Part shown: positions 16,075 to 25,604 of the stretch, in pieces
Layout of the letters: every line of letters starts with the position of its first letter
Position numbering within the stretch: the stretch's first letter is position 1
Source: Lentisphaerae bacterium GWF2_44_16
Lineage (GTDB): Bacteria > Verrucomicrobiota > Lentisphaeria > Victivallales > GWF2-45-14
Direction of reading: 5' to 3'
NCBI GenBank assembly: GCA_001803225.1
Contig: MHBF01000195.1
Coordinates: forward strand, 1-51,707
Length of the DNA: 51,707 nucleotides
Translations under genes and position numbers: made by a program
The notes under the pieces: generated by a model
The model's input: the letters and a program-made list of their open reading frames with translations, nothing else
The model's database searches: none
Told to the model about the DNA's origin: nothing

Positions 16075-19000
16075 ATGAAAAAATCTTTGCGCTTCATGCT
16101 GATCTGTTCTCTGGCAATGTTTATTTCCGCTTTCGCCGGCGCGGCAAATAAAAAGAGCGGTGTTAAAGATGAAAGCCATAAATATACCGATCTGGCATTC
16201 CCCAAAAACATTGATACCTGGAAGGGAGATTTCATATGGTATCCCGAGGAAAAAATCAAAAAAACTACTGAGTACATGCCTTCCCCGACTGACTTTGCAA
16301 CGCGCTTTTTCAAGAAGAAATTTTATCTGGACAAGGCGGACATCGGCGCAGATCTGAAACTCCAGATATTTGCGCATACCAAATATGAATTATGGATAAA
16401 TGGCAAAAAAACAGGTACGGGAAGATACAGTAGCGGAAAACCTGACGTATATGCCATATCAAATCTCGTTCATGAAGGAGAAAATGATATTTCCGTAAAA
16501 GTGGAACATCATACAAGCATTTATTTTCTCGTCGCCGAAATAACGAAATCCGCTCCTGTCAATAAATACATTCTTGTTTCCGATAAGAACTGGAAAACGA
16601 CAAGCACTTTTTTTGAAAACTGGACAGATTTCAAGTTTGACGCCAAAGACTGGAAAGACAGCGAAGCGTTGCCTAAAAGCGAAAACGAGAAACTGAGAAA
16701 ATCCATCCCCTACATAACAACTCTCCGCGATAATGAAATTAAAATAGAAAAAATCGCTATAGATGACAGGACATACAGGCCCGGTGATACAGTAACAGGT
16801 AAAATCATCCTGCGTTCAATTGATGCGAACGGCAGTTACAATGTCTTTCTGAGGCTCGCAAACGATACCATGGATATTGACTGGATATCGGATCGGATCG
16901 TCAGCAATTACGAAATAGCACATCATAAAATTTTAAATGTCAACTTAAAAAAAGACGGTGTTCTTGAACTGCCGTTTTCTTTTGTCCTCCCTGAATTTAT
17001 ACCGAACGGCACAGTTCCTCTCCGTATATATTTTCTGTACGGAAACGATAAGAGCGTAGCAACACTAGCAGGAGCAGTAAACAACAATACTATCGCTTTT
17101 CTCAAGCTGCTTAACAACAAGAAACCCTTTCACTTCACGCAAAAGCCGAAAGCTCCCCAGGCCACTCTTAAAACCGATAAGGGAAACACATTAATAAACA
17201 TAGACGGAAAAGACATGTCTCCGGTAATATTCACAAATCTGAGCAGAGGTTATGAACGCTTCTACAGGGAAGCTGAAACAGGAGTGAAAATTTTCCGTTT
17301 ATCGCATTACCGCAACAGGATGCTTCCCGGAAAAGCTGAAAATCCGGCGGAATATTACCGGCGTTATTTTGAATGCTTTGACGAACAGGTGCGCCGTTTT
17401 CTGTCTGTAAACCCCGACTGTTACATAATATTTCTGGGAATACTTGATCCTACAAGCCAGTGGGAAAAAGAACATCCCGACACGCAAGCCGTCATGGCAG
17501 ACGGTATCAGATACAGATTCACACTGGGTTCGGAAGAATTCATAAACGGCGCAAAGGAGGCGGTGTCGACGCTGGTCAGAAACATAGAATCCCAGCCATA
17601 TTCCGACAGAGTCATAGGTTACTGCTTCGGCGTCGGCAAATCGTGCGAAATGATTGATTATCTCGCTTATCAGAACAGAGCAAGGAAAACCGGGGATTAC
17701 ATTATCGGAGATTACAGCCCCGCAAGATGCGAAGCTTTCAGAAAATGGACTCAAGAAAAATATCAGGGAAATATTGACAGTCTCAGAAAAGCTTGGAATA
17801 TTCCTGATATGACTTTTGAAAATATCAAACCTCTTAAAGAACTTTTAAATCCGAAAAACCATAATTCCTTCTTCTTCAATCCTGAAAAATACCAGCACAG
17901 GTCTGATTATTTCCAGAATCAGGCGGAACAAGCTGTAAAACTCATGAATGACGTCGGAGAAGCCGCCAAGAAATCATCAAAAGGAAACATACTTATCGGT
18001 TATTATTACGGATATACCCTGCATATGGGCATTCACAGAGTAGGCGGCACCCAGCAAAACGGGCACTCCGGTCTGTACAAGGCACTGAGATCTGAAAATA
18101 TAGATTTTTTTGTGGTACCTCATTTCTACGGTTACCGTAAGCCTGGAGATGGAATCCATGTAACGATACCCGGCAATTCGGTAAATCTCCATAACAAACT
18201 CCTGATTGATGAAAACGACCAGCGCACTCCCATCTCCCATTCCATGCACTTTGCGGGATTTCAACCTGAAAACATAGGCCAGGTCAGAGAAGTCCTGTGG
18301 AGAGACGCCGCGTATTACCTGACTCACAACATCGGATCATGGTGGTTTGACATGGGAATGAACAATGAAAAGCCCTGGTTCACTTATGACAATGAATTGC
18401 TTCAGGAGATAAAAAACATGTCCTCCGTCCTGAAAATAAAAGACACCGGTTTCGCCTTCAATTCCCCTTCCGAAATTGCGATTATCGTAAATGAAAGCGT
18501 TTCCGCCGATATCCAGATAGACTTGATCACGGCATACCTGAATTTACTCAGAGTCACATATAATAACTTTTTTAAATCCGGAGCCCCTTTCGATATTTAT
18601 CTGCAAGGGGATCTGAAGAATATCCCATGGAAAAAATATAAAGCTGTCTTTTTCCTGAATTCTTTTGGCTTCAATGATGACGAACGAAATTTCATCAAGA
18701 ACAAAGTCGCTAAAAATAATCGTTTCCTCATCTGGAACTATGCCCCCGGATATATCGACACCGGAAAAACGCTTTCACTTGAAACCATGAAGGATGTAAG
18801 CGGCTTCAACTTCAAGGAAATTGATATTGAAGATACTCCTGATATTCTGATTGAAAACGAAAATACCTTTCTTACAAAAGGCATGAAAGCAGGAACTCGG
18901 ATAAAAATGACCACGACATCACGTCTGAGTAAGTTTTCTCCTCTTTTCGCCACGCAGGACGGAGAAAGAGCGGGCAGACACATCTCCTGTGACGAAACAG

Positions 19001-19341
19001 CTCTTGCGGTAAAAAAATTTCCTGACTGGACAAGCATATACATAGGTGCTTTCCTTATTCCTCCTGAAATCATAAAAAACATCATCAGGAAAGCAGGGGT
19101 TTTCATTTACAATGACAATAACATTACAGGCTTCTACGGAAACCATTTTACAGGGTTCACCGCCGACAAAAAAACTGATTTCAGATGCAACTTTCCCTCC
19201 CCCTTATGCGTATACGACATACGCGGGAAAAAACTTTTAGGGAAAAATACGGATAAAGTTGACCTGAGCATGGAAGATGGCGAAACCCTTATACTGTTTA
19301 TCGGCAATGAAAATGAACTGGATGAATTCCTGAAATTATGA
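16075..19341 (+). CDS. Secreted glycoside hydrolase, beta-galactosidase/GH42-like
   Basis: The 1088-residue product starts with a signal peptide (cleavage near AFAGA). Residues about 40-210 form a beta-sandwich with YELWINGKKTGTGRYSSGKP and DVYAISNLVHEGENDISVKV, as in carbohydrate-binding N-domains. The middle resembles the GH42 barrel: VIGYCFGVGKSCEM with E525, FRKWTQEKYQGNIDSLRKAW, and LLIDENDQRTP at about 709-718, matching the DE-D-x-RT block of GH42-like enzymes of this phylum. A trimerisation-like domain follows. The ATG at 16075 has AAGGA eight bases upstream. Activity is probably an exo-acting glycosidase; E525 and E713 are candidate catalytic residues, by analogy only. Confidence 0.72.
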   Translation: MKKSLRFMLICSLAMFISAFAGAANKKSGVKDESHKYTDLAFPKNIDTWKGDFIWYPEEKIKKTTEYMPSPTDFATRFFKKKFYLDKADIGADLKLQIFAHTKYELWINGKKTGTGRYSSGKPDVYAISNLVHEGENDISVKVEHHTSIYFLVAEITKSAPVNKYILVSDKNWKTTSTFFENWTDFKFDAKDWKDSEALPKSENEKLRKSIPYITTLRDNEIKIEKIAIDDRTYRPGDTVTGKIILRSIDANGSYNVFLRLANDTMDIDWISDRIVSNYEIAHHKILNVNLKKDGVLELPFSFVLPEFIPNGTVPLRIYFLYGNDKSVATLAGAVNNNTIAFLKLLNNKKPFHFTQKPKAPQATLKTDKGNTLINIDGKDMSPVIFTNLSRGYERFYREAETGVKIFRLSHYRNRMLPGKAENPAEYYRRYFECFDEQVRRFLSVNPDCYIIFLGILDPTSQWEKEHPDTQAVMADGIRYRFTLGSEEFINGAKEAVSTLVRNIESQPYSDRVIGYCFGVGKSCEMIDYLAYQNRARKTGDYIIGDYSPARCEAFRKWTQEKYQGNIDSLRKAWNIPDMTFENIKPLKELLNPKNHNSFFFNPEKYQHRSDYFQNQAEQAVKLMNDVGEAAKKSSKGNILIGYYYGYTLHMGIHRVGGTQQNGHSGLYKALRSENIDFFVVPHFYGYRKPGDGIHVTIPGNSVNLHNKLLIDENDQRTPISHSMHFAGFQPENIGQVREVLWRDAAYYLTHNIGSWWFDMGMNNEKPWFTYDNELLQEIKNMSSVLKIKDTGFAFNSPSEIAIIVNESVSADIQIDLITAYLNLLRVTYNNFFKSGAPFDIYLQGDLKNIPWKKYKAVFFLNSFGFNDDERNFIKNKVAKNNRFLIWNYAPGYIDTGKTLSLETMKDVSGFNFKEIDIEDTPDILIENENTFLTKGMKAGTRIKMTTTSRLSKFSPLFATQDGERAGRHISCDETALAVKKFPDWTSIYIGAFLIPPEIIKNIIRKAGVFIYNDNNITGFYGNHFTGFTADKKTDFRCNFPSPLCVYDIRGKKLLGKNTDKVDLSMEDGETLILFIGNENELDEFLKL

Positions 19342-19396
19342 ATCTCTTTGCATATATCATTAAACATGTAAATTATCTATGGGAAAAAAGGCAGAT

Positions 19397-20005
19397 ATGA
19401 AAGTCAATTACCGGCATATCGTTTTCACATTAACTGAGCTCCTGTTTGTAATAGCAATCATCATAGTATTATTTTCGCTACTTCTACCGGCATTGTCGAG
19501 AGTCAAGGACAAAGCACATGTAATACAATGCACAAACAATGAAAAGCAGATCTATTACGGCATACTGGCTTATTCCCAAAACTACAACTATCTGCCGGTT
19601 TATTGCACAAACCCGTCATCCGCGAAAACTTACAATTCATGGTTTGAGCTTTCAGAAATCAAGCCGTCGCTCATGAAATGTCCTTCGGATAAGGATTTCG
19701 CATACTGCACTACCAACTACTCAAGTTATCATTACGTGTCATATGGCTATAATGTGAAAATAGGCACCGGGCCCTCAACATATTATCGCATTGAACAGGC
19801 TGAACATCCATCGAAAATAATTACGGCATCCGATTCAGACGGCAGGATTTCAGACGGAAAATGGGGAAGCATAATAGATCCTACTGATACTTACGCACTC
19901 TCCACACGGCACTCCCTGAGACCGGTAACTCTTTTTCTCGACGGCCATGTGAAACAACATCTCAAATTCGAGTTACTGTCCTCCGACTGGTGGAATATTC
20001 AGTGA
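19397..20005 (+). CDS. Prepilin-like protein inside the sugar locus
   Basis: This 202-residue protein has a pseudopilin leader and helix (VFTLTELLFVIAIIIVL) and a Cys-bearing soluble domain ending with the H-x-DGH pattern (SLRPVTLFLDGHVKQHLK). Proteins of this sort (DUF1559-like) are repeatedly found next to glycosidases in Lentisphaerota, so a surface or secretion role for polysaccharide use is plausible. I chose the ATG at 19397, which has AAAAGG five bases upstream; the ATG at 19379 has no ribosome site. The residue before F is valine, not glycine, so peptidase processing may be atypical. Confidence 0.78.
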   Translation: MKVNYRHIVFTLTELLFVIAIIIVLFSLLLPALSRVKDKAHVIQCTNNEKQIYYGILAYSQNYNYLPVYCTNPSSAKTYNSWFELSEIKPSLMKCPSDKDFAYCTTNYSSYHYVSYGYNVKIGTGPSTYYRIEQAEHPSKIITASDSDGRISDGKWGSIIDPTDTYALSTRHSLRPVTLFLDGHVKQHLKFELLSSDWWNIQ

Positions 20006-20041
20006 ATTTCAAAATACAGAAACAAAAGCAAAGGAATTATT

Positions 20042-20896
20042 ATGAACAAAAAAAATCAGGGAATTAAATTTTCGGGACACACAATGGGTACGCCTAAACT
20101 TGATATTTATCAGGCAATGACGCTTTTTAAAGAAATAGGCTATGACGGTATAGAAGTGAGAGTTGCCGCGAACGGACAGATAGACAGCGAAAAAATTTCC
20201 AATTTGGAAGCAAAGAAGATTTATAATGAGTCAAAGCCGATTAATATAGAATTTTCCTGCCTGACTTCATACTATAAGGATTTCGTCTCTCCGGAAGCCC
20301 GCGGGACTGTAATAAAAAATCTGAAAAGAGTCATCGAAATAGCAGACATCCTGCAATGCCCTCTTATCAGGCTTTACGGAGGAATGGATCCCAGTCCAAC
20401 CGGAATATCATTTACAGAAAACTGGAGCAGGACGGTTTCAGGCATTCAGGAAGTGGCGAGCTTTGCGGCAAAATTCGGGACAGGTATATGTATTGAAACC
20501 CATATCGGCTCGCTCACCATGAGCATACGGGATACAGTCAGGCTCATAGAGGATGTGAATATGAACAATGTGGGAATACTCTTCGATTACGCATGGGTGG
20601 ATTATGCTAATGTTGAAGACCCTCTTGAAGCAGTAAAAAAAGCCGCAAGATATATTTTCCACTGTCATGTAAAAGATTGGACTATGGAAAGCAGGATTCC
20701 ATTAAAGAAAAAGTCCTGTCTTATGGGAGAAGGTACATTGGACTGGAAAAAGGTACTTCCCGAAATCAGAAAAACAGGTTATAATGGATATATATCGGAT
20801 GAATATGAAAAATTCTGGTATCCGGAAGAACTGCCGGAACCGGAGATAGGAATGAAGCATAATCTGGAATGGGTGAAAAATATATTGGAAAAATGA
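20042..20896 (+). CDS. Sugar phosphate isomerase/epimerase (AP endonuclease 2-like TIM barrel)
   Basis: The 284-residue sequence fits the xylose isomerase-like TIM barrel family: FKEIGYDGIEVRV at the first strand, ICIETHIGSLT with the metal-binding Glu, ILFDYAWVDY, FHCHVKDW with His and Asp, and GYNGYISDEYEKF with the last Glu. These enzymes use a divalent metal to isomerise or epimerise keto sugars or inosose. It closes the sugar locus, 37 bases after the pseudopilin with an AAGGAA site, and probably acts with the oxidoreductase. Exact substrate unknown. Confidence 0.85.
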   Translation: MNKKNQGIKFSGHTMGTPKLDIYQAMTLFKEIGYDGIEVRVAANGQIDSEKISNLEAKKIYNESKPINIEFSCLTSYYKDFVSPEARGTVIKNLKRVIEIADILQCPLIRLYGGMDPSPTGISFTENWSRTVSGIQEVASFAAKFGTGICIETHIGSLTMSIRDTVRLIEDVNMNNVGILFDYAWVDYANVEDPLEAVKKAARYIFHCHVKDWTMESRIPLKKKSCLMGEGTLDWKKVLPEIRKTGYNGYISDEYEKFWYPEELPEPEIGMKHNLEWVKNILEK

Positions 20897-20939
20897 ATTT
20901 GCCCAGGCAGCATTACTTTCCTGAAAAAGCTCTGCAAAC

Positions 20940-21551
20940 CTATTCGATGAACGGGTTGCCTTTTTTCTCGCTACCTATAGTTGTCGCGGGACCGTGTCCG
21001 GGATATACAGGAAGGGTGTCGGGAAGATTGAATAATGTTTCCTTTATCGACTTCATGAGGGTGTTCAGGTTCCCCCCCGGCAGGTCGGCGCGGCCTATCG
21101 AATCACAGAAAAGAGTATCCCCCGAAAAAAGCGCGGGGATATGATTGAAGAGATAACACACCCCTCCTCTGGTATGTCCGGGAGTGGCTACTATCTGAAA
21201 ATCCTCAGATTTGAATTCCTTCATAGGCTCAGGAAGATCTTTAGCCGCCGGAATAAAGGGCATGAGGTTATTGTCAGGGCTCCGGTAAAGTCCAATGTCA
21301 TCGGGGTGCAGATATAATTTTTCAATGCCCAGCCCTTTCATTACCTCCCCCGTGGCGCTGATATGATCGACATGCGCGTGCGTCAAAAGCACAGCCGCTT
21401 CCTTATATTTGAAAGTCTTCGCTCTTGATATTATCTTTTCCGCTTCCGAGCCGGGATCTATGATATACAAATTACCGCTCTCCGGGACATTGACAATGTA
21501 GCAGTTCACCTGAAGCATCCCTATTATTTCGGTCGCAAACAAATTTTCCAT
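20940..21551 (-). CDS. MBL-fold hydrolase, glyoxalase II-like
   Basis: The 203-residue protein has the metallo-beta-lactamase ligands THAHVDH, GHTRGG, FSGDTLF and PGHGP in order, and the IGRADLPGGN motif of the YcbL/GloB-like branch. It likely hydrolyses a thioester such as an acylglutathione analogue, but this branch is promiscuous. It is the last gene of a leftward operon, 22 bases after the permease, and converges on the sugar locus with a 43-base gap. Confidence 0.88.
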   Translation of the reverse strand: MENLFATEIIGMLQVNCYIVNVPESGNLYIIDPGSEAEKIISRAKTFKYKEAAVLLTHAHVDHISATGEVMKGLGIEKLYLHPDDIGLYRSPDNNLMPFIPAAKDLPEPMKEFKSEDFQIVATPGHTRGGVCYLFNHIPALFSGDTLFCDSIGRADLPGGNLNTLMKSIKETLFNLPDTLPVYPGHGPATTIGSEKKGNPFIE

Positions 21552-21573
21552 TTTATATGTGTATCCTTTTTAT

Positions 21574-22881
21574 TTATTTTTCCAGCCTTATTCTGGGGTC
21601 AGCCCAGGCATACGCGATATCAGCCAGAAGATTTATAACAACGAATAATATAGAGCTCAATATCACAAGCGCCTTTATCATCTGTAAATCCGAATTCATT
21701 AAAGCATTCACCCCCGCAAAACCCAGTCCAGGTATCCCGAAAAAAGTTTCAAGCAGCAGGCTTCCCGTAAAGAGAAAAGGCAGTATCGACGCTGCCCTGG
21801 TTATTATGGGTATAAGGGCGTTCCTGAGCAGATGCCGGAAATATAATGTATAAGTACTGCATCCCTTTGCCGTTGCCGTCCGCAGGTATTCCCTGTTCAG
21901 TTCGTTGACGAAAACAGTCCGGTAAAAGCGTATTCCACTGCCGACGCCGGCTATCACTCCTATCAGCACAGGGAGTGCCAGATACTTCAATTCGCCATAT
22001 CCCCATACTGGAAAAATATCAAAATAGTACCCCAGATACCACTGTCCGTAGATTATGAAAACAAGATAGCTCACACTCATACCGGCGACCGAAAAAAACA
22101 GAATGATTTTATCAGTCCATCCGCCCCTGAAAGCCGTCGCGAACAACGCCAGTATTATTCCAGCCGCGAGCTCTCCGAAGAAAATCGGCAGCATCAGAAA
22201 CAGCGAAGGCCACATGCCTCTCCATAAAATTCCCTTTAGGTCTTCTCTGGTTATAAGCGTTTTTCCGAAGTTGAAAAAGCTAATATACGGAAAAGATGAA
22301 TTTACCCGGATTATTTCAGTAAACGACGAAGCAAGCTGACTGTCAAAGACGCTTTTCTGTTCCCTGAAAAACTCAAGCTCCCGGATTTCCATCCATTTTT
22401 CGGGAATGTCCAGAGCTATTTCATTCTGCCCCGCGTCCGGAAATATCTCCGCCTTTTTCCACTTTTCTGAAAAATATTTCCTGCCGTTAAAAGCAAAGCC
22501 TCCGCGAAAAATGACCTCTCCTTTAATCCTGATGTTTTCCAGAGAAAAATTCCGCTTCAACGTTATCTTTCCGTTTCTGATACGGAGACAGGCTTCGCCC
22601 TGTTCACAGTCCCCGTCAATCCTGATGCCGGGAAGGTTTTTTCTCTCTCTGAAATCGGCAGAACCGAAAGTCTCGGTCTTTTTCCATTTTCCCCAGAAAA
22701 GCGGTTTGTTTGAGCCGAGCTCGTTGCGCAGTTCCTCAAGTTCCAGCGGCGAGCTTTTTTTTCCCAGCACCGTAGCGGCAGGATCACCGGCGGCAACTCT
22801 GAAAAGTATGAAAGTCAATATCAGCACACCGGCTATTATAAAGACTGAATAAAAAGTTCTTTTTATTATGTATCCCAGCAT
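21574..22881 (-). CDS. Oligopeptide-type ABC permease with a large extra domain (DppB/OppB family)
   Basis: The N-terminal helix with ILFRVAAGDPAAT and the C-terminal membrane part with LRTATAKGCSTYTLYFRHLLRNALIPI (split here) and ETFFGIPGLG are typical of DppB/OppB permeases. Between helix 1 and helix 2 lies an unusually long periplasmic insert of roughly 150 residues with beta-rich, WKKTE/WKKAE repeats. No partner permease, ATPase or binding protein is nearby. The ATG at 22881 has AAGG nine bases upstream; a TTG at 22890 is also possible. It follows the RluD-like gene by 31 bases. Confidence 0.8.
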   Translation of the reverse strand: MLGYIIKRTFYSVFIIAGVLILTFILFRVAAGDPAATVLGKKSSPLELEELRNELGSNKPLFWGKWKKTETFGSADFRERKNLPGIRIDGDCEQGEACLRIRNGKITLKRNFSLENIRIKGEVIFRGGFAFNGRKYFSEKWKKAEIFPDAGQNEIALDIPEKWMEIRELEFFREQKSVFDSQLASSFTEIIRVNSSFPYISFFNFGKTLITREDLKGILWRGMWPSLFLMLPIFFGELAAGIILALFATAFRGGWTDKIILFFSVAGMSVSYLVFIIYGQWYLGYYFDIFPVWGYGELKYLALPVLIGVIAGVGSGIRFYRTVFVNELNREYLRTATAKGCSTYTLYFRHLLRNALIPIITRAASILPFLFTGSLLLETFFGIPGLGFAGVNALMNSDLQMIKALVILSSILFVVINLLADIAYAWADPRIRLEK

Positions 22882-22912
22882 CCGTCTCAACCTTATTCCT
22901 GAATCTTAACTC

Positions 22913-23839
22913 TCAGTCTCTGATCCTTTCAAGGAGGGCTTTAAAATCTTCGGGCAACGGGCTTTCAAAAGACATTTCCACCCCTGTCACGGGATGAGGA
23001 AATTTTATTTTCCACGAGTGAAGCATCTGCCGTGAAGCTTCAATCTTCTGCTTTCCCCCGTAAACTTCATCCCCTATAACCGGAAGTTTTTTATGCGCCA
23101 GATGTACTCTTATCTGATGCGTCCTGCCTGTAAGTATTTTCACATGCAGAAGGCTTACCGCGATTGTATCGATTTTTCCCTTAATGGCCAGTTCATACTC
23201 TGTAATGGCTTCTTTTCCGTTTCTGGTCACGACCGCCATTTTTTTTCTGTTGGCGGGATGCCGCCCCATGTATGTTATTATTTCCTCATGGCAGGTCTGG
23301 GGCCAGCCGTAAACAAGCGCCGCATAAGTTTTCTTGACCTTTCTGGCTGAAAAAGCTTTGGACATGTGAAAAAGTACCTGGGGAGTTTTTGCGATCAGCA
23401 AACAGCCGGATGTGTCTTTATCCAGGCGATGGACAATTCCAGGCCTGGCTTCGTCAGTTTCCTCAAATTTTTCCGCAAAACCGGCGTCACGTCCCAGAAG
23501 CGCATTGACTATAGTTCCGTCAGCGTTCCCCGCCCCGGGATGGACCACAATGCCCGCATGTTTATTTATCACTATTATATCGTTGTCCTCATAAAGCACA
23601 TCAAGGGCTATCTGCTCCGCCCGGAGCTCAAACTTTTTCGTCTCCGGGATTTCGACACTTATTTCCAGCGCGTCCTTCAGCGCCATTCTGGGAAGCGTGC
23701 AGACCTCGTTGTTGATTTTCACGAAGCCGTCTCTTATAAGATTTTGAAGAAAAACCCTTGAGTATTCCTTAATTTCAATAGCAAGGTAGCGGTCAAGCCG
23801 CAATCCGAGATGCCTTGCTTCCGTCGTGAGTTTAAACAT
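22913..23839 (-). CDS. RluD-family pseudouridine synthase
   Basis: The 308-residue enzyme has an N-terminal S4-like RNA-binding domain (RLDRYLAIEIKEYSRVFLQN), then the RluA/RluD catalytic domain with IVINKHAGIVVHPG and the catalytic aspartate in GIVHRLDKDTSG, and the KKTYAALV, GRTHQIRVH and GDEVYGG motifs. It converts uridines in large-subunit rRNA to pseudouridine. The start overlaps the lgt stop by eight bases, so the genes are coupled. RluD is the best match, though RluA/C cannot be excluded. Confidence 0.92.
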   Translation of the reverse strand: MFKLTTEARHLGLRLDRYLAIEIKEYSRVFLQNLIRDGFVKINNEVCTLPRMALKDALEISVEIPETKKFELRAEQIALDVLYEDNDIIVINKHAGIVVHPGAGNADGTIVNALLGRDAGFAEKFEETDEARPGIVHRLDKDTSGCLLIAKTPQVLFHMSKAFSARKVKKTYAALVYGWPQTCHEEIITYMGRHPANRKKMAVVTRNGKEAITEYELAIKGKIDTIAVSLLHVKILTGRTHQIRVHLAHKKLPVIGDEVYGGKQKIEASRQMLHSWKIKFPHPVTGVEMSFESPLPEDFKALLERIRD

Positions 23840-24611
23840 TGTATTTCTCCCCGTTTTTCCGTTTGCCGAAATAGAAGAAAAGGCAAATTCCAGTGCCTAT
23901 CAGAAAGAGCCCTATCGTCTGGGCCGGTGTCAGAAGCCCCATAAAAAAGTCCGTATGATCACCTCTGGCAAACTCATTCAGAAATCTGAAAGTGCCGTAA
24001 AAGAAAAGATAAAGAGAAAGGTTCTGCCCGGGCTTCAGCTTTCCGGCAAGATAAAAGAGTATCGAGCCTATGATGATATTTCCGCCTGCCTCATAAAGCT
24101 GCACCGGATGTATAGGAACGCCCTGATACTTCATCGCCGGGGCTGAACCGGCAGGGTAAAGAACTCCCCAGGGAAGCTTAGTCGGCGTACCATAACAACA
24201 TCCGTTCAGGAAGCATCCTATCCGGCCCATCGCATGACCGAAGGCCAGCCCCGGAACAGCAATGTCCATTACCTTCACTATGGAAAATTTAAGTCTGACG
24301 CAATAAACAATTATGGAAATCACAGCACATATAAAGCCGCCATAAAAGACGAGGCCTCCGTGATCTATCCTGAATATTTCCGCCAGATCATATTTGAATT
24401 GGCCCCAAAACTCAATTACATAAAAAACTCTTGAGCCGATAATACCGCTTATTACTATCAGCAGCATAAAGTCGGCAACCTGCGACGGCGCCATCCCCGC
24501 GTATTTCCTCTTTAAATTTATCACAAAGAGAGCGGTCAGAAAGCCTAACGCCGCCATCACTCCGTACCATCTGATTGTCAGCGGCCCCAACGTAAACGCT
24601 ATTTCACACAT
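23832..24611 (-). CDS. lgt: Prolipoprotein diacylglyceryl transferase
   Basis: Lgt adds diacylglycerol to the lipobox cysteine of prolipoproteins in the inner membrane. The 259-residue protein shows seven membrane helices and the signature GRIGCFLNGCCYG with the essential arginine, plus IRWYGVMAALGF, GGLVFYGGF and HPVQLYEA. It is first in a leftward operon with the RluD-like gene, the permease and the MBL hydrolase. Confidence 0.96.
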   Translation of the reverse strand: MCEIAFTLGPLTIRWYGVMAALGFLTALFVINLKRKYAGMAPSQVADFMLLIVISGIIGSRVFYVIEFWGQFKYDLAEIFRIDHGGLVFYGGFICAVISIIVYCVRLKFSIVKVMDIAVPGLAFGHAMGRIGCFLNGCCYGTPTKLPWGVLYPAGSAPAMKYQGVPIHPVQLYEAGGNIIIGSILFYLAGKLKPGQNLSLYLFFYGTFRFLNEFARGDHTDFFMGLLTPAQTIGLFLIGTGICLFFYFGKRKNGEKYNV

Positions 24612-24787
24612 CTTTTCCTGCCTTTTATTTTTAATTCCCGAATTTTTTATTTTGAAAAGCTTTTATCAGCATAGATTGAAAAACTGAATTACAAGTCTAT
24701 TTTTAAGCTTTTCCGAAGACTGTTAATATAGACCGCGGTAATGTAAAATAACAAGAACTTTAACAAAAAAATAAAGAGGTCGTTTTT

Positions 24788-25465
24788 ATGGCTGAGATGC
24801 TGATAAATCATATCCAATGGGGCGCCGAACACGCTAAAATATGGGGTTTTCTAATCATCTTCATATTTATGACCATCGAAAGTTCCTTTATTCCCTTTCC
24901 CAGCGAAGTCATCATGATACCAGCGGGTTTTCTGGCATTCCGGGGAGGACTCAGCTTCGGAAATCCCTGGCTGGATATGACAGCGGCCATACTCAGCGGT
25001 CTGGCAGGCTCCATAGCAGGCGCTTATGTTAACTATTTTCTCGCGCTTTTTCTGGGGCGTCCAATCCTCTACCGCTACGGTAAATACTTTTTCCTTTCCG
25101 AACATACATTGTCACGCGCGGAAGAGATTTTCAGGGAATACGGCGACATCACCACTTTCGTATGCCGTCTCCTCCCGGCAATAAGACAACTCATCTCGAT
25201 ACCCGCGGGCCTGGCGAGGATGAAACATTCAAAATTTCTATTCTTTACCGCTCTCGGGGCCGGTATATGGACGGCGATACTCGCCTTTATAGGATATTAT
25301 CTCTCAAGCCTTGTCAAAGATATGACATACGCTGACCTTGTTCACAGAGGCGAAAAAATCATCAGGGAAAACTATATATGGATATTCCTGGCCCTGGCTG
25401 TAATAGTCGCCGTCTATGCGTTTATACATCATAAAATAATGAAATCGGCAAAGAAAAGCCAATAG
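24788..25465 (+). CDS. DedA family membrane protein
   Basis: The 225-residue protein has four to six membrane segments and DedA motifs: ESSFIPFPSEVIMIPAGFLA near residue 33 and FVCRLLPAIRQLISIPAGLARM near 125, with the R-x-x-P-x-x-R core. DedA proteins act as lipid-phosphate carrier flippases and keep the proton gradient. A GAGGT-like site precedes the ATG. It is the last chromosomal protein gene before tRNA-Gln and the prophage. Confidence 0.92.
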   Translation: MAEMLINHIQWGAEHAKIWGFLIIFIFMTIESSFIPFPSEVIMIPAGFLAFRGGLSFGNPWLDMTAAILSGLAGSIAGAYVNYFLALFLGRPILYRYGKYFFLSEHTLSRAEEIFREYGDITTFVCRLLPAIRQLISIPAGLARMKHSKFLFFTALGAGIWTAILAFIGYYLSSLVKDMTYADLVHRGEKIIRENYIWIFLALAVIVAVYAFIHHKIMKSAKKSQ

Positions 25466-25530
25466 TTTCCTCATTTTGAGCTTTCCGCTGGAATTTTACG
25501 GAAGAAGGGCTATTTTCTTTCTCCTTTTAC

Positions 25531-25604
25531 TGCCCCGTGGTGTAATGGTAGCACAAGTGGTTTTGGTCCATTTAGTCTTGGTTCGAATCCAGGCGGGGCA
25601 GCCA
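25531..25604 (+). tRNA. tRNA-Gln(TTG)
   Basis: Acceptor arms TGCCCCG (25531-25537) and CGGGGCA (25594-25600) pair, the D arm is GTG...CAC, the anticodon loop is TTTTGGT with anticodon TTG, the T loop reads TTCGAAT and CCA is encoded at 25602-25604. The 3' part of the gene also encodes the last residues of the prophage recombinase on the other strand, marking it as the integration target. Confidence 0.95.
25572..25604. other. Probable prophage attachment junction (attL)
   Basis: The recombinase reading frame runs without a break into the antisense of tRNA-Gln and stops at 25572, so host tRNA bases supply its final ten residues (WLPRLDSNQD). This is what an element inserted at the tRNA 3' end produces. 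The matching attR must lie right of the window; the exact crossover bases cannot be fixed from one end. Confidence 0.6.

Noticed and set aside
15549-16313. Leftward 254-codon frame opposite the Gfo/Idh/MocA gene
   Set aside because: The rightward frame has clear family motifs; the leftward one lies across two genes and has no ribosome site or domain.
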